The notes under the pieces were generated by a model. That model made no database searches, had not been told where the DNA came from, and worked only from the letters and a program-made list of their open reading frames with translations. Below are positions 1-6,957 of a stretch of DNA of 18,032 nt, one piece after another. The position numbers and the translations under genes were made by a program. The stretch is from JAVBOF01 sp031550915. GTDB lineage: Bacteria > Bacillota > Clostridia > Christensenellales > MGBC116941. The stretch's first letter is position 1. Each line of letters begins with the position of its first letter. The stretch spans positions 1 to 18,032 of the forward strand of contig JAVBOF010000002.1 of NCBI GenBank assembly GCA_031550915.1. The letters are read 5' to 3'.

Positions 1-1
1 A

Positions 2-139
2 GGCGAGATGGTAATGAAAAAGCTGAAAGATCTGGATGAGGTGGCGTTTGTCCGTTTTGCCTCGGTCTACAGGCATTTTAAGGATATCAATACCTTTATG
101 AAGGAACTTAACGTACTGTTGGAGGAAAAGCTCAATTGA
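2..139 (+). CDS. nrdR: NrdR transcriptional repressor, C-terminal end (partial)
   Basis: This is the last 45 codons of a gene that begins before the window. The visible peptide has the ending typical of NrdR, with 'DEVAFVRFASVYRHFKDI' followed by a short helical tail. NrdR is a zinc-finger and ATP-cone repressor that senses ATP/dATP and shuts down ribonucleotide reductase genes. Only the end of the ATP-cone region is seen here; the N-terminal zinc ribbon lies outside the window. Its TGA stop (137-139) overlaps the ATG of pgeF, so the two genes are translationally coupled and probably co-transcribed. The reading frame is intact to its stop. Confidence 0.88.
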   Translation, partial: GEMVMKKLKDLDEVAFVRFASVYRHFKDINTFMKELNVLLEEKLN

Positions 140-966
140 TGGATTACAAGGCCATGATACGCGGCTGGTCTTTGGAGGAAAAGGACGGCCTGGGTATCGT
201 AAGATTCGACGCCCTTGGTAAGTATGCGGTTTCGTACGGGTTTTCGCAGAGGTTTGGCGGCATAAGCGGCGGTAAATGCTCGTCTTTGAACCTGAGTACC
301 AAAAGAAAAGACAACATAGATAACGTGCGGGAAAACTTCCGCAGGTTTTGCAAAGCTATGGGCGTCGATGAAAACGGCGTTGTAATGAATAATTACGATC
401 ATGGCGATAACACCGAAGCCGTAGATGAAGGCCACGCGGGCAACGGCTATTTCAGGGAGAACCGGCTGCCGGTGTGCGACGGTATAATAACTAAAACAAA
501 AGGCATAGCGCTGACGACGCTGCACGCGGACTGTACGCCAGTCGTATTATATGATACAAAGCTGCATGTTTCCTGCCTAGTGCATTCAGGATGGAAGGGC
601 ACGCTGAAGCACGCTTCTTTGAAAGCCTTGCAAAAGATGGGGGAATGCTTCGGCTCGCAGCCAGAGGACTGTATCGCAGGTCTCGGCCCTTCGATTGGAA
701 TATGCTGTTTCGAGGTGGATGAGCCGGTAAAGCTGCTTTTTGATAAAAAGTTCTCCGGGCTGACCGATTATATCGAGAAGCGTGGAATAAAGTACCATAT
801 AGACATAGCGAAATGCAACGCGTATATGTTGCACAGGGCCGGCGTAAAGCAGGATAATATCTATGTTTCAAGCCTTTGCACCTATTGCGAAGAGGACAGT
901 TTTTTTTCCTTCCGCAGGGACGGCGAGGGCACGGGCGCGATGGCGCAGATGATGGTGCTGCATTAA
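139..966 (+). CDS. pgeF: PgeF/YfiH family peptidoglycan editing factor (multicopper oxidase-like, laccase domain)
   Basis: A 275-residue protein of the YfiH/PgeF (DUF152) family, a usual full length. In E. coli the homologue purges wrongly incorporated L-serine from UDP-MurNAc-peptide precursors; other members were described as polyphenol oxidases or purine-nucleoside enzymes. The family metal-site motifs are present: HGD near residue 88, HADC at about 129-132, and HSGWKGT from about residue 149, followed by GPSIGICCFEV. It acts in the cytosol. The ATG at 139 overlaps the nrdR stop as TGATG; an in-frame TTG directly before it (136) is a possible but less likely start. The last visible gene of this operon, it is followed by a large hairpin. 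The family is certain; the in vivo substrate is less so. Confidence 0.9.
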   Translation: MDYKAMIRGWSLEEKDGLGIVRFDALGKYAVSYGFSQRFGGISGGKCSSLNLSTKRKDNIDNVRENFRRFCKAMGVDENGVVMNNYDHGDNTEAVDEGHAGNGYFRENRLPVCDGIITKTKGIALTTLHADCTPVVLYDTKLHVSCLVHSGWKGTLKHASLKALQKMGECFGSQPEDCIAGLGPSIGICCFEVDEPVKLLFDKKFSGLTDYIEKRGIKYHIDIAKCNAYMLHRAGVKQDNIYVSSLCTYCEEDSFFSFRRDGEGTGAMAQMMVLH

Positions 967-968
967 AC

Positions 969-1035
969 AAAACGCGAATATGTGGTTATTGGCGATATAG
1001 CGCCCCGCGGAGGAAGCTGCGGGGTTTCGCGTTTT
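969..1035 (+). terminator. Two-tier hairpin after pgeF, probable terminator
   Basis: Just after the pgeF stop, a perfect 10-base outer arm AAAACGCGAA (969-978) pairs with TTCGCGTTTT (1026-1035). Inside it a GC-rich stem CCCCGC (1003-1008) pairs with GCGGGG (1019-1024). The inner stem closes directly against the right outer arm, while about 24 unpaired bases sit on the left. The right outer arm ends in four T. A second AT-rich hairpin (ACCAAAA/TTTTGGT, 1043-1061) follows. The structure probably ends the nrdR-pgeF transcript. Confidence 0.6.
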
Positions 1036-1117
1036 GCCGGACACCAAAAGGCTTTTTTGGTACGAATTCCGTCTTAAATTATTTTGGGTATTATCTAGTA
1101 TATTTGAGCCGATGTTA

Positions 1118-1165
1118 TATAATCATATTGAAAATCCTATGCGCATTTTATGGTAAAAGTATAAT
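1118..1165 (+). promoter_or_regulatory. Two TATAAT boxes upstream of lemA
   Basis: Perfect TATAAT hexamers lie at 1118-1123 and 1160-1165, about 100 and 60 bases before the lemA start, in an AT-rich stretch. Neither has a clear TTGACA-like -35 at 16-18 bases, so which one is used, if either, is not decided by sequence. Confidence 0.35.
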
Positions 1166-1224
1166 AGAATAAAAGGTCAATAATAGTTAATAAAGTAAAA
1201 AGGCAGCAGAAAGGGGATAGAAAC

Positions 1225-1773
1225 GTGGTAGGCATTATAATTGCCGTAGTTGTGGTTTTGATAATCATATGGTTTATCGCTTCCTATAACGGATTGGTAA
1301 AGATGCGGAACAAGCATGAAGAAGCCTTTTCGACGATGGACGTGTATCTAAAGCAGAGGTTCGACCTCGTCCCAAACCTTGTAGAGACGGTCAAGGGCTA
1401 CGCCGCGCACGAATCGGGAACGCTTGAAAAGGTCATCGCGGCAAGGAACCTTACGGCTTCGGCAGGCAATATGGAGGATAAACTAAAGGCGGAAAACGGC
1501 CTAACATCTACTCTTCGCAGCCTGTTTGCCGTAGCGGAAAACTACCCCGACCTTAAGGCGAACGTCAATTTTATGGAGCTGCAAAACAAGCTTTCATCTT
1601 TAGAAGCGGATATAGCGAATTCGCGCAAATACTATAACGGCGTGACCCGGAGCATGAATGATAAGGTACAGATGTTCCCAAGCAGCATAATAGCCGGAAT
1701 GTTTGGGTTCAAAAAACAGCCGATGTTTGAAGTGGAAGCGGAAGAGCGGCAGAACGTGAAGGTGGAGTTTTAA
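1225..1773 (+). CDS. lemA: LemA family membrane-anchored protein
   Basis: A 182-residue LemA family protein, the normal length. Residues 2-20 form one hydrophobic membrane segment, followed by the family signature where a conserved NxLV-type segment leads into 'RFDLVPNLVETVKGYA' and a long helical domain with 'ENYPDLKANVNF'. LemA proteins are N-anchored with a helical bundle expected outside the membrane; the molecular role is unsettled. The GTG start is supported by an AAAGGGGA ribosome site (1210-1217) 7 bases upstream. The stop is directly followed by the ATG of the DUF2207 gene with no gap, so the two are co-translated, a pairing common in Firmicutes and thought to reflect a shared envelope function. 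Confidence 0.92.
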   Translation: MVGIIIAVVVVLIIIWFIASYNGLVKMRNKHEEAFSTMDVYLKQRFDLVPNLVETVKGYAAHESGTLEKVIAARNLTASAGNMEDKLKAENGLTSTLRSLFAVAENYPDLKANVNFMELQNKLSSLEADIANSRKYYNGVTRSMNDKVQMFPSSIIAGMFGFKKQPMFEVEAEERQNVKVEF

Positions 1774-3705
1774 ATGCGTAAACTAAAACTGCTTTGCATT
1801 GTTTATGTAATATTCGCCGTACTGCTTTCCGCCGTACCGTCCTATGCCGCAAGCGAAGATGCTTCTATAACCAATTATGATATGCGGATTCAAGTTGGTG
1901 AAAACAACGTATACCAGATAACGGAAACCATAGATATCAACTTTGCCGTTCAAAAGCACGGCATATACAGGGATATTCCGCTGGTTATAACAAAGCATGA
2001 ATCCGGCGTTTCTAGGCCTTACGGTTACGGAGGGAGTATCGATGCAAAAACCTCCAATGACGCGCTTATAGATAATGTCAGCGTGCAGGGAGGCGAGTAT
2101 AGGCTTGAACGTTCAGGCTTTGCGGAGCGGGCGATGCTACGCGTAAGGATTGGCGATCCGGACGAGACGGTGACGGGGTATAAGAAGTATACAATAAGCT
2201 ATTCCTATGATATGGGAGCGGATAATAACAAGGGCTTTGACGATTTCTACTTTAACCTTGTCGGTCAACAATGGGAATATCCTATAGAACGCCTGACTTT
2301 CGGCGTGGAGATGCCAAAAGATTTTGACCATTCCATGATTAACCTCACGGCAGGGGAATATGGTTCCGTAGACAACAGTGGCTTTACGTATGATATACAG
2401 GGCAATACGGTAACGGGCAGCTATAATAATGTAATTCAACCGGGCAGCGGGGCCACTATCAAGCTTGGGCTGCCGGACGGGTATTTTATCGGTGCGCGCA
2501 GTACTGTCGATTATTCAGATATCATCACGGGCGTCATATCAGCCCTGCTTTTACTCATAACGCTGTTGCTGTGGTTTTTCTTCGGCAGGGATGAGAAGCC
2601 GGTCGAAACCATCGAATTCCATCCGCCCCAAAATCTCAATAGCGCCGAAATCGGCTACTATATAGACGGTAAAGTTGAAGACAAGGATATAATGTCACTA
2701 TTCATATATTGGGCAAATCAGGGCTATATAAACATCATTGACGATGAAGGCAAGTACTTTAAACTGCAAAAGCTGCGCGAGTTTGGCAGCGGAAGGGGTT
2801 ATGAAAAGACCCTCTTTGATAAGCTGTTCGAAAAAAGCGATACGATAGCGCCGGAGGATATTTCTCCGGGGTTCTATAGCACTATGAACAGTGTGAAAAC
2901 TCAAGTACCGATGGGTTTTGAGGCGGCGGCGGAGACAAAGCTGTATACGAAGGCGTCCGTCACATGTACTAAGATAGCCCATTTTTTGGCGTCTATCGCC
3001 GTAACCGTGGGATTCTACTATATAGTGCAGCCTCTGGCTGGTAGTGTACTAATAAGCATCATTGTTTCATTCGTATTGGCCAATGCATATAATTTGGCGT
3101 TCAGGACAATAACCGGCTCCATTGAACTGAGAAATTCCAATACTCGAGAGAAGACTACCAGAAAAATAATCCTCGGAGTCTGTTCAGCTGCAGTTGTGAC
3201 TTTACTGGTTATTCTTGTGGCTTCTTATATGGGGTTGAGGGTAATGCCGTTTGTCATAGCGGCGGTAGCTTCGCTTGTGATGCATATCATAACCGTGTTT
3301 ATAAACAAGCGCACGAAATACGGCACAGAGGTTTTGGGCAAGCTGCTCGGGTTCAAAAACTTCCTTATGACGGCGGAAAAGGACAGGCTGGAAGAGCTTG
3401 TAAAGGATGATCCGCAATATTTCTACAATGTGTTGCCGTACGCCTATGTTTTGGGTGTGAGCGATATATGGGCAAAGAAGCTCGAAGCGTTCGCCGTTGA
3501 GCCCCCAACATGGTATTCAGGCGGGCATATACACACCTTTTCGATGATCTATTTTATGAATTCTATGAACAACGGCCTTGGCAGGTATCAAACGCAGATG
3601 AACATGCCGCCCCAGAGCTCTTCCGGCGGCGGAAGCTTTGGAGGGTTTGGCGGCGGCGGTTTCTCCGGCGGAGGCGGCGGCGGCGGAGGCGGCGGCGGAT
3701 GGTAA
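1774..3705 (+). CDS. DUF2207 domain membrane protein with glycine-rich tail
   Basis: A 643-residue predicted membrane protein of the DUF2207 family. A signal peptide (about residues 1-26, ending near SYAAS) leads to an external beta-rich domain (about 27-248). A membrane helix at about 250-271 comes next, then a cytosolic segment (about 272-395), two helix pairs (about 402-440 and 465-511) and a cytosolic region with 'FYNVLPYAYVLGVSDIWAKK', which is typical of the family. It ends in a low-complexity glycine tail closed by a single Trp, seen in many relatives. Function is unknown; it is linked to LemA by genomic pairing and here starts immediately after the lemA stop. The tail is encoded by GGC/GGA repeats at about 3624-3702, which may be prone to slippage. 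Confidence 0.88.
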   Translation: MRKLKLLCIVYVIFAVLLSAVPSYAASEDASITNYDMRIQVGENNVYQITETIDINFAVQKHGIYRDIPLVITKHESGVSRPYGYGGSIDAKTSNDALIDNVSVQGGEYRLERSGFAERAMLRVRIGDPDETVTGYKKYTISYSYDMGADNNKGFDDFYFNLVGQQWEYPIERLTFGVEMPKDFDHSMINLTAGEYGSVDNSGFTYDIQGNTVTGSYNNVIQPGSGATIKLGLPDGYFIGARSTVDYSDIITGVISALLLLITLLLWFFFGRDEKPVETIEFHPPQNLNSAEIGYYIDGKVEDKDIMSLFIYWANQGYINIIDDEGKYFKLQKLREFGSGRGYEKTLFDKLFEKSDTIAPEDISPGFYSTMNSVKTQVPMGFEAAAETKLYTKASVTCTKIAHFLASIAVTVGFYYIVQPLAGSVLISIIVSFVLANAYNLAFRTITGSIELRNSNTREKTTRKIILGVCSAAVVTLLVILVASYMGLRVMPFVIAAVASLVMHIITVFINKRTKYGTEVLGKLLGFKNFLMTAEKDRLEELVKDDPQYFYNVLPYAYVLGVSDIWAKKLEAFAVEPPTWYSGGHIHTFSMIYFMNSMNNGLGRYQTQMNMPPQSSSGGGSFGGFGGGGFSGGGGGGGGGGGW

Positions 3706-3748
3706 CGGTGCTGAACACGTTGGCCGTCTTAGCGCAAATTCTTTAATA

Positions 3749-3764
3749 AATAAAAACTAAGCAA
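3749..3764. repeat. 16-base direct repeat, copy 1 (3' side of kinase gene)
   Basis: AATAAAAACTAAGCAA, identical to the copy at 5541-5556 and in the same orientation. This copy contains the left arm of the intrinsic terminator; read on the minus strand it supplies the kinase terminator's last arm and U-tract. Confidence 0.85.
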
Positions 3765-3786
3765 TCCGTGAAGGGCTGCTTAGTTT
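3754..3786. terminator. Bidirectional intrinsic terminator between convergent genes
   Basis: A perfect 10-base stem, AAACTAAGCA (3754-3763) with TGCTTAGTTT (3777-3786), surrounds a 13-base loop. The right arm ends in TTT followed by CTTTATAT on the plus strand. On the minus strand the hairpin is followed by a T-rich run (the complement of the A-rich 3744-3756). It therefore suits both the DUF2207 gene and the convergent kinase gene. Confidence 0.8.
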
Positions 3787-3808
3787 CTTTATATAACGGT
3801 AGTTCAAG

Positions 3809-5530
3809 TCAGCGCCATATATACTTATTCATCGTAAGGATCAAATTTTCTATCGCGACCGGCTTGCCAAGATGGTCGTCCATACCTGCGTCCAGACACT
3901 TCTTGATATCATCGGTAAAAACGTTGGCAGTCATTGCGATTATCGGGACGTTTCCCGCGTTTGGCAGACCGCTTGATCGGATAAGCCGAGTAGCCTCAAA
4001 ACCGTCCACTATGGGCATATGTATGTCCATAAGGATAAGGTCGTAAGCGTCGCTATTTTCCTGAAACAACCTAAACGCCTCGTTGCCGTTCTTCGCCATA
4101 TCCACCGTAGCGCCGGTAGGCTCCAAAAGCAAAGAGACTATTTCACGGTTTATTTCTATATCATCCGCCAGCAAGACCCTGCGTCCGTCAAACATGCCGA
4201 TATAGTCCGTAACGTCCAGTTTGATAGGCTCGCTGCCGTCTTTGGCTTTCAAATCATTGCTGCCGGTCTTGAGCCAAACATCAAAATAAAAGCGCGAGCC
4301 TTTGCCCTCTTCCGCTTCAACACCGATACTGCCGTTCATCATCTGTACTATGTTCTTCGATATCGCAAGCCCCAATCCCGTGCCGCCAAACCTTCGGGAT
4401 ACACTGCTGTCTGCCTGCACAAAGGAATGGAAAAGCTTTTCCTGCTGCTCGTTGGATATGCCTATGCCGGTATCAACTACTTCCACGCATAATTGGCAAT
4501 CATCCCCGCGCATCTCCCCAAGCTTTATGTTCAGCGTTATACTCCCTTCCTCCGGAGTGAATTTAACGGCGTTGGATATCAAATTGGTCAATACCTGCCA
4601 AAGCCTCTGTTCGTCGCCAATGAGGTTATTTGGAACTGCAGGGTCAACGTTTACGCTGAATTTTTGCCTTTTCTCCTCAATACGGTGGACAACAACATTG
4701 TTTACCCCGTCCAGCAAGGCTTTTAATTCAAACGCGCCCTCCATAAGCTCCAGCTTGCCGGATTCTATCTTAGACATATCCAAAATATCGTTGATGACGC
4801 GCATGAGATGGGTAGACGCGGTCTGGATCTTTTCAAGTGCTTCGTTTTTCTCACTGATGCTGCCGGCGTTATACGCGATATGTGTCATGCCTATGATAGC
4901 GTTCATCGGGGTGCGCATCTCATGGCTCATCGTCGCCAAAAATTCGCTTTTCGCGTTGTTCGCTTTCTCTGCCGCTTCCTTTGATTCAATTATATCCGTA
5001 AGGTCATGGAACAGCATCATAGCGCTTTCAACTTCTTCATTGTCATCGAGCATGGGGGTGATATATATAGTATAGATGTTCGGATCGTTCACATAGTTAA
5101 ACTCGCGTTCCCGTTCCATAACTATAGTCCTGCGCTGCTCCAAGGCAAGCATATAGTTATATTCAAGCTTGTCCAGCCATTCGGGATCGACGATAGGGGC
5201 AAACACGTCCCTTAGATGACGGCCGCTTAACAGCCCGAAATTTTGGGTACCGGTAACCGTCAAAAAAGCTTTCGTACAATGCGTCAGCCTCTTATCCTTG
5301 TCAAAAAGCAGTATTATATCTGGCGCGTTGTCCAGCAAGAGCTTCAATGTTTTTTCCATTTTCTCCTGCTGCGATGACAAAAAAGAGTTGATATTTGTAC
5401 GGGCGGCAAGCATCGCCTTGTTTCTCTGCAAGAGTGATTCAAGGCTCCTCAACTGCCGCTTAAGGTTGCGGTTCTCCTTTAAAAGATCCTGCTCTTCAGT
5501 TTTAGATACTGCGTTTTGAAGATCTGTCAT
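3809..5530 (-). CDS. Soluble PAS-containing hybrid histidine kinase with C-terminal receiver domain
   Basis: A 573-residue hybrid sensor kinase. Domains in order: an N-terminal coiled coil (about residues 5-65), a PAS domain (about 66-185), a HisKA dimerisation domain with H-box SHEMRTP (phospho-acceptor His about 203), a HATPase domain with N-box (about 315-325), DTGIGI and GGTGLGL boxes, and a receiver domain (about 450-570) with paired Asp at about 456-457, phospho-acceptor Asp about 502 in LILMDIHMP, Thr about 534 and Lys about 556. There is no membrane segment and no HPt domain, so it is cytosolic and would pass phosphate on to a separate partner. The ATG at 5530 is chosen for its GAGG site 6 bases upstream; an in-frame TTG lies at 5542. 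It starts 37 bases after the FIST gene stop, suggesting the FIST protein feeds it the signal. Confidence 0.92.
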   Translation of the reverse strand: MTDLQNAVSKTEEQDLLKENRNLKRQLRSLESLLQRNKAMLAARTNINSFLSSQQEKMEKTLKLLLDNAPDIILLFDKDKRLTHCTKAFLTVTGTQNFGLLSGRHLRDVFAPIVDPEWLDKLEYNYMLALEQRRTIVMEREREFNYVNDPNIYTIYITPMLDDNEEVESAMMLFHDLTDIIESKEAAEKANNAKSEFLATMSHEMRTPMNAIIGMTHIAYNAGSISEKNEALEKIQTASTHLMRVINDILDMSKIESGKLELMEGAFELKALLDGVNNVVVHRIEEKRQKFSVNVDPAVPNNLIGDEQRLWQVLTNLISNAVKFTPEEGSITLNIKLGEMRGDDCQLCVEVVDTGIGISNEQQEKLFHSFVQADSSVSRRFGGTGLGLAISKNIVQMMNGSIGVEAEEGKGSRFYFDVWLKTGSNDLKAKDGSEPIKLDVTDYIGMFDGRRVLLADDIEINREIVSLLLEPTGATVDMAKNGNEAFRLFQENSDAYDLILMDIHMPIVDGFEATRLIRSSGLPNAGNVPIIAMTANVFTDDIKKCLDAGMDDHLGKPVAIENLILTMNKYIWR

Positions 5531-5540
5531 TCCATACCTC

Positions 5541-5556
5541 AATAAAAACTAAGCAA
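5541..5556. repeat. 16-base direct repeat, copy 2 (5' side of kinase gene)
   Basis: An exact second copy of AATAAAAACTAAGCAA, lying between the FIST gene stop and the kinase start. Here the matching opposite arm is missing, so it looks like half of the terminator found at the far end of the kinase gene. Confidence 0.85.
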
Positions 5557-5567
5557 AGATTTTATGC

Positions 5568-6722
5568 TCAAAGCGCACAGGCTATAAAAGTAAAATTGTG
5601 GAATCGGTTTACAAAACCGCAGTTGCCGCAAACGGGGCAAACCTCCCCGCCAGAATAAGCAAGATGCCACGGCACGGCATTTCCGATTATCTTTTTGACC
5701 CTTTCGATTTCCACAAGCGGCTCAGTCCCCAAAACCATATTCCTTCCAAGGCACGGAAACATTATAATGCAGGATACATCATCTTCCTCCAGCAGCCTTG
5801 AAGCGGATTGGTCCGCTGTCAGCAGAATATCGTCAACATCCATCCTGCCGATAGATAACGTGCCACCCTCCGGCATAACACCGCCGCATACCGCGGACCC
5901 GTCCTCGTTAAGCGAATATATAGCCCTTGCCAAGGGCTGAGTACCGTCGTTGTAATTTACAACAAAGGGCACCGAACTGAGACCCTCTATCCCGTTGCCG
6001 TGTATCAGGCCGATAGAGTTAAAATAATCCGATGCGCTAATACCGTTAACTTCTTTTAATATGCTGCCTTCGGAAGCTGTTATTATGGCTTGCTGTTTTT
6101 GCAGATTTTGCTCAGAGGTCGAAGTGACGACAAAGCGAGGTTCTATAGCGCCGCTTATCAGCATCATAGGCATACGGTCCCTCATGCATTCCCCGTTATA
6201 TATCGTAAGTGAATTGCTATACAGAGCGGTATCGAAATCGCAGGCGATGGTGCCGAATACCGGTACACTTCCGACGGCGTCGTTCAGCGCGTCCAATATA
6301 AGCTCGCCCCCGATGGTTCCTATCATAGGCAGAAAAGTAAGCACGAGTTTAGGATCGCCACTAAGCTGCTCTGCGGCAAAATAGAAAGTCTCGCTTGCCG
6401 CTTGCTGAAGATTATCGGTAAGCGGGGCGGTGCATGTAACGGAAAATTCGGCGTCATCGGCGGTCAAAACAGAGAGGCACAATAGCATAGTGCCTGCTTG
6501 TCCGTTGGTAGCGTTGGTCAAAGTGGTACACCCGATAATCTCGAACGGCAGCGCGTCGCAGATGGCTTTTACAACACCGCTTTCAACATAATCATAAGCG
6601 CATGTTATAAATCCAGCGGAATTTGCCAGCAAGGAGTTGTCCAAATCCAATTGCCCGATTATCTCGGATACCGCCGCTTCGGCATCGTCGGGTTCGAACG
6701 TATAAGCGTTCAGCATTCTCAT
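5568..6722 (-). CDS. FIST N/C domain sensory protein
   Basis: A 384-residue protein consisting of FIST N (about residues 20-190) and FIST C (about 205-375) domains, a module proposed from comparative genomics to sense small molecules in signalling proteins. Recognisable features are the early 'SEIIGQLD...DNSLL...AGFITCAYDYVESG' region, a Gly-rich GTIGGE segment, and the family ending 'NRFHNFTFIACAL'. There is no membrane segment or output domain, so it needs a partner; the hybrid kinase directly downstream is the obvious candidate. ATG 6722 is preferred because GAGAGG lies 9 bases upstream, although ATG codons at 6716 and 6761 are also in frame. A CPVCGNC triplet-cysteine motif (C362, C365, C368) near the end could bind metal. 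The ligand is unknown. Confidence 0.85.
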   Translation of the reverse strand: MRMLNAYTFEPDDAEAAVSEIIGQLDLDNSLLANSAGFITCAYDYVESGVVKAICDALPFEIIGCTTLTNATNGQAGTMLLCLSVLTADDAEFSVTCTAPLTDNLQQAASETFYFAAEQLSGDPKLVLTFLPMIGTIGGELILDALNDAVGSVPVFGTIACDFDTALYSNSLTIYNGECMRDRMPMMLISGAIEPRFVVTSTSEQNLQKQQAIITASEGSILKEVNGISASDYFNSIGLIHGNGIEGLSSVPFVVNYNDGTQPLARAIYSLNEDGSAVCGGVMPEGGTLSIGRMDVDDILLTADQSASRLLEEDDVSCIIMFPCLGRNMVLGTEPLVEIERVKKIIGNAVPWHLAYSGGEVCPVCGNCGFVNRFHNFTFIACAL

Positions 6723-6867
6723 AAGTCTCAACCTCTCACAATATATTCGTAACTCTATCATACACAAAATTCTGATTAATCGCTAATATTATGAAGACAT
6801 CAGGGCTTTACGCATTTTAAAATACATCAAACATCGTCAGCAAACTTCTGATTCTGCCAGACATATC

Positions 6868-6876
6868 ATTATACCA
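6868..6876 (-). promoter_or_regulatory. Extended -10 promoter for the FIST-kinase operon
   Basis: On the minus strand TGGTATAAT matches the extended -10 form TGnTATAAT. There is no good -35, which the extended element can offset. It would give an untranslated leader of about 140 bases ahead of the FIST start at 6722, in which no clear riboswitch-like fold was seen. Confidence 0.4.
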
Positions 6877-6957
6877 CTTTATACAGGTTTTTGTGTATAT
6901 AAATGACGAATAATGTTGAATAAATATGCTGATACGGTCTTTATCATGTGTTGAATG

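Noticed and set aside
876..1172. A 98-codon open frame running from the end of pgeF into the gap
   Set aside because: It overlaps pgeF in another frame, crosses the hairpin region and has no family resemblance.
4302..5075. A 257-codon open frame on the plus strand
   Set aside because: It is antisense to the hybrid kinase, has low-complexity Ser-rich sequence and no supporting ribosome site or motif.
3749..5556. The 16-base repeats as ends of an insertion sequence
   Set aside because: They are direct, not inverted, and there is no transposase or target-site duplication; the enclosed gene is a kinase.
6890..6957. Terminator after the cardiolipin synthase gene
   Set aside because: Only short direct repeats of TTGAAT were found; no stem with a T-run is present.
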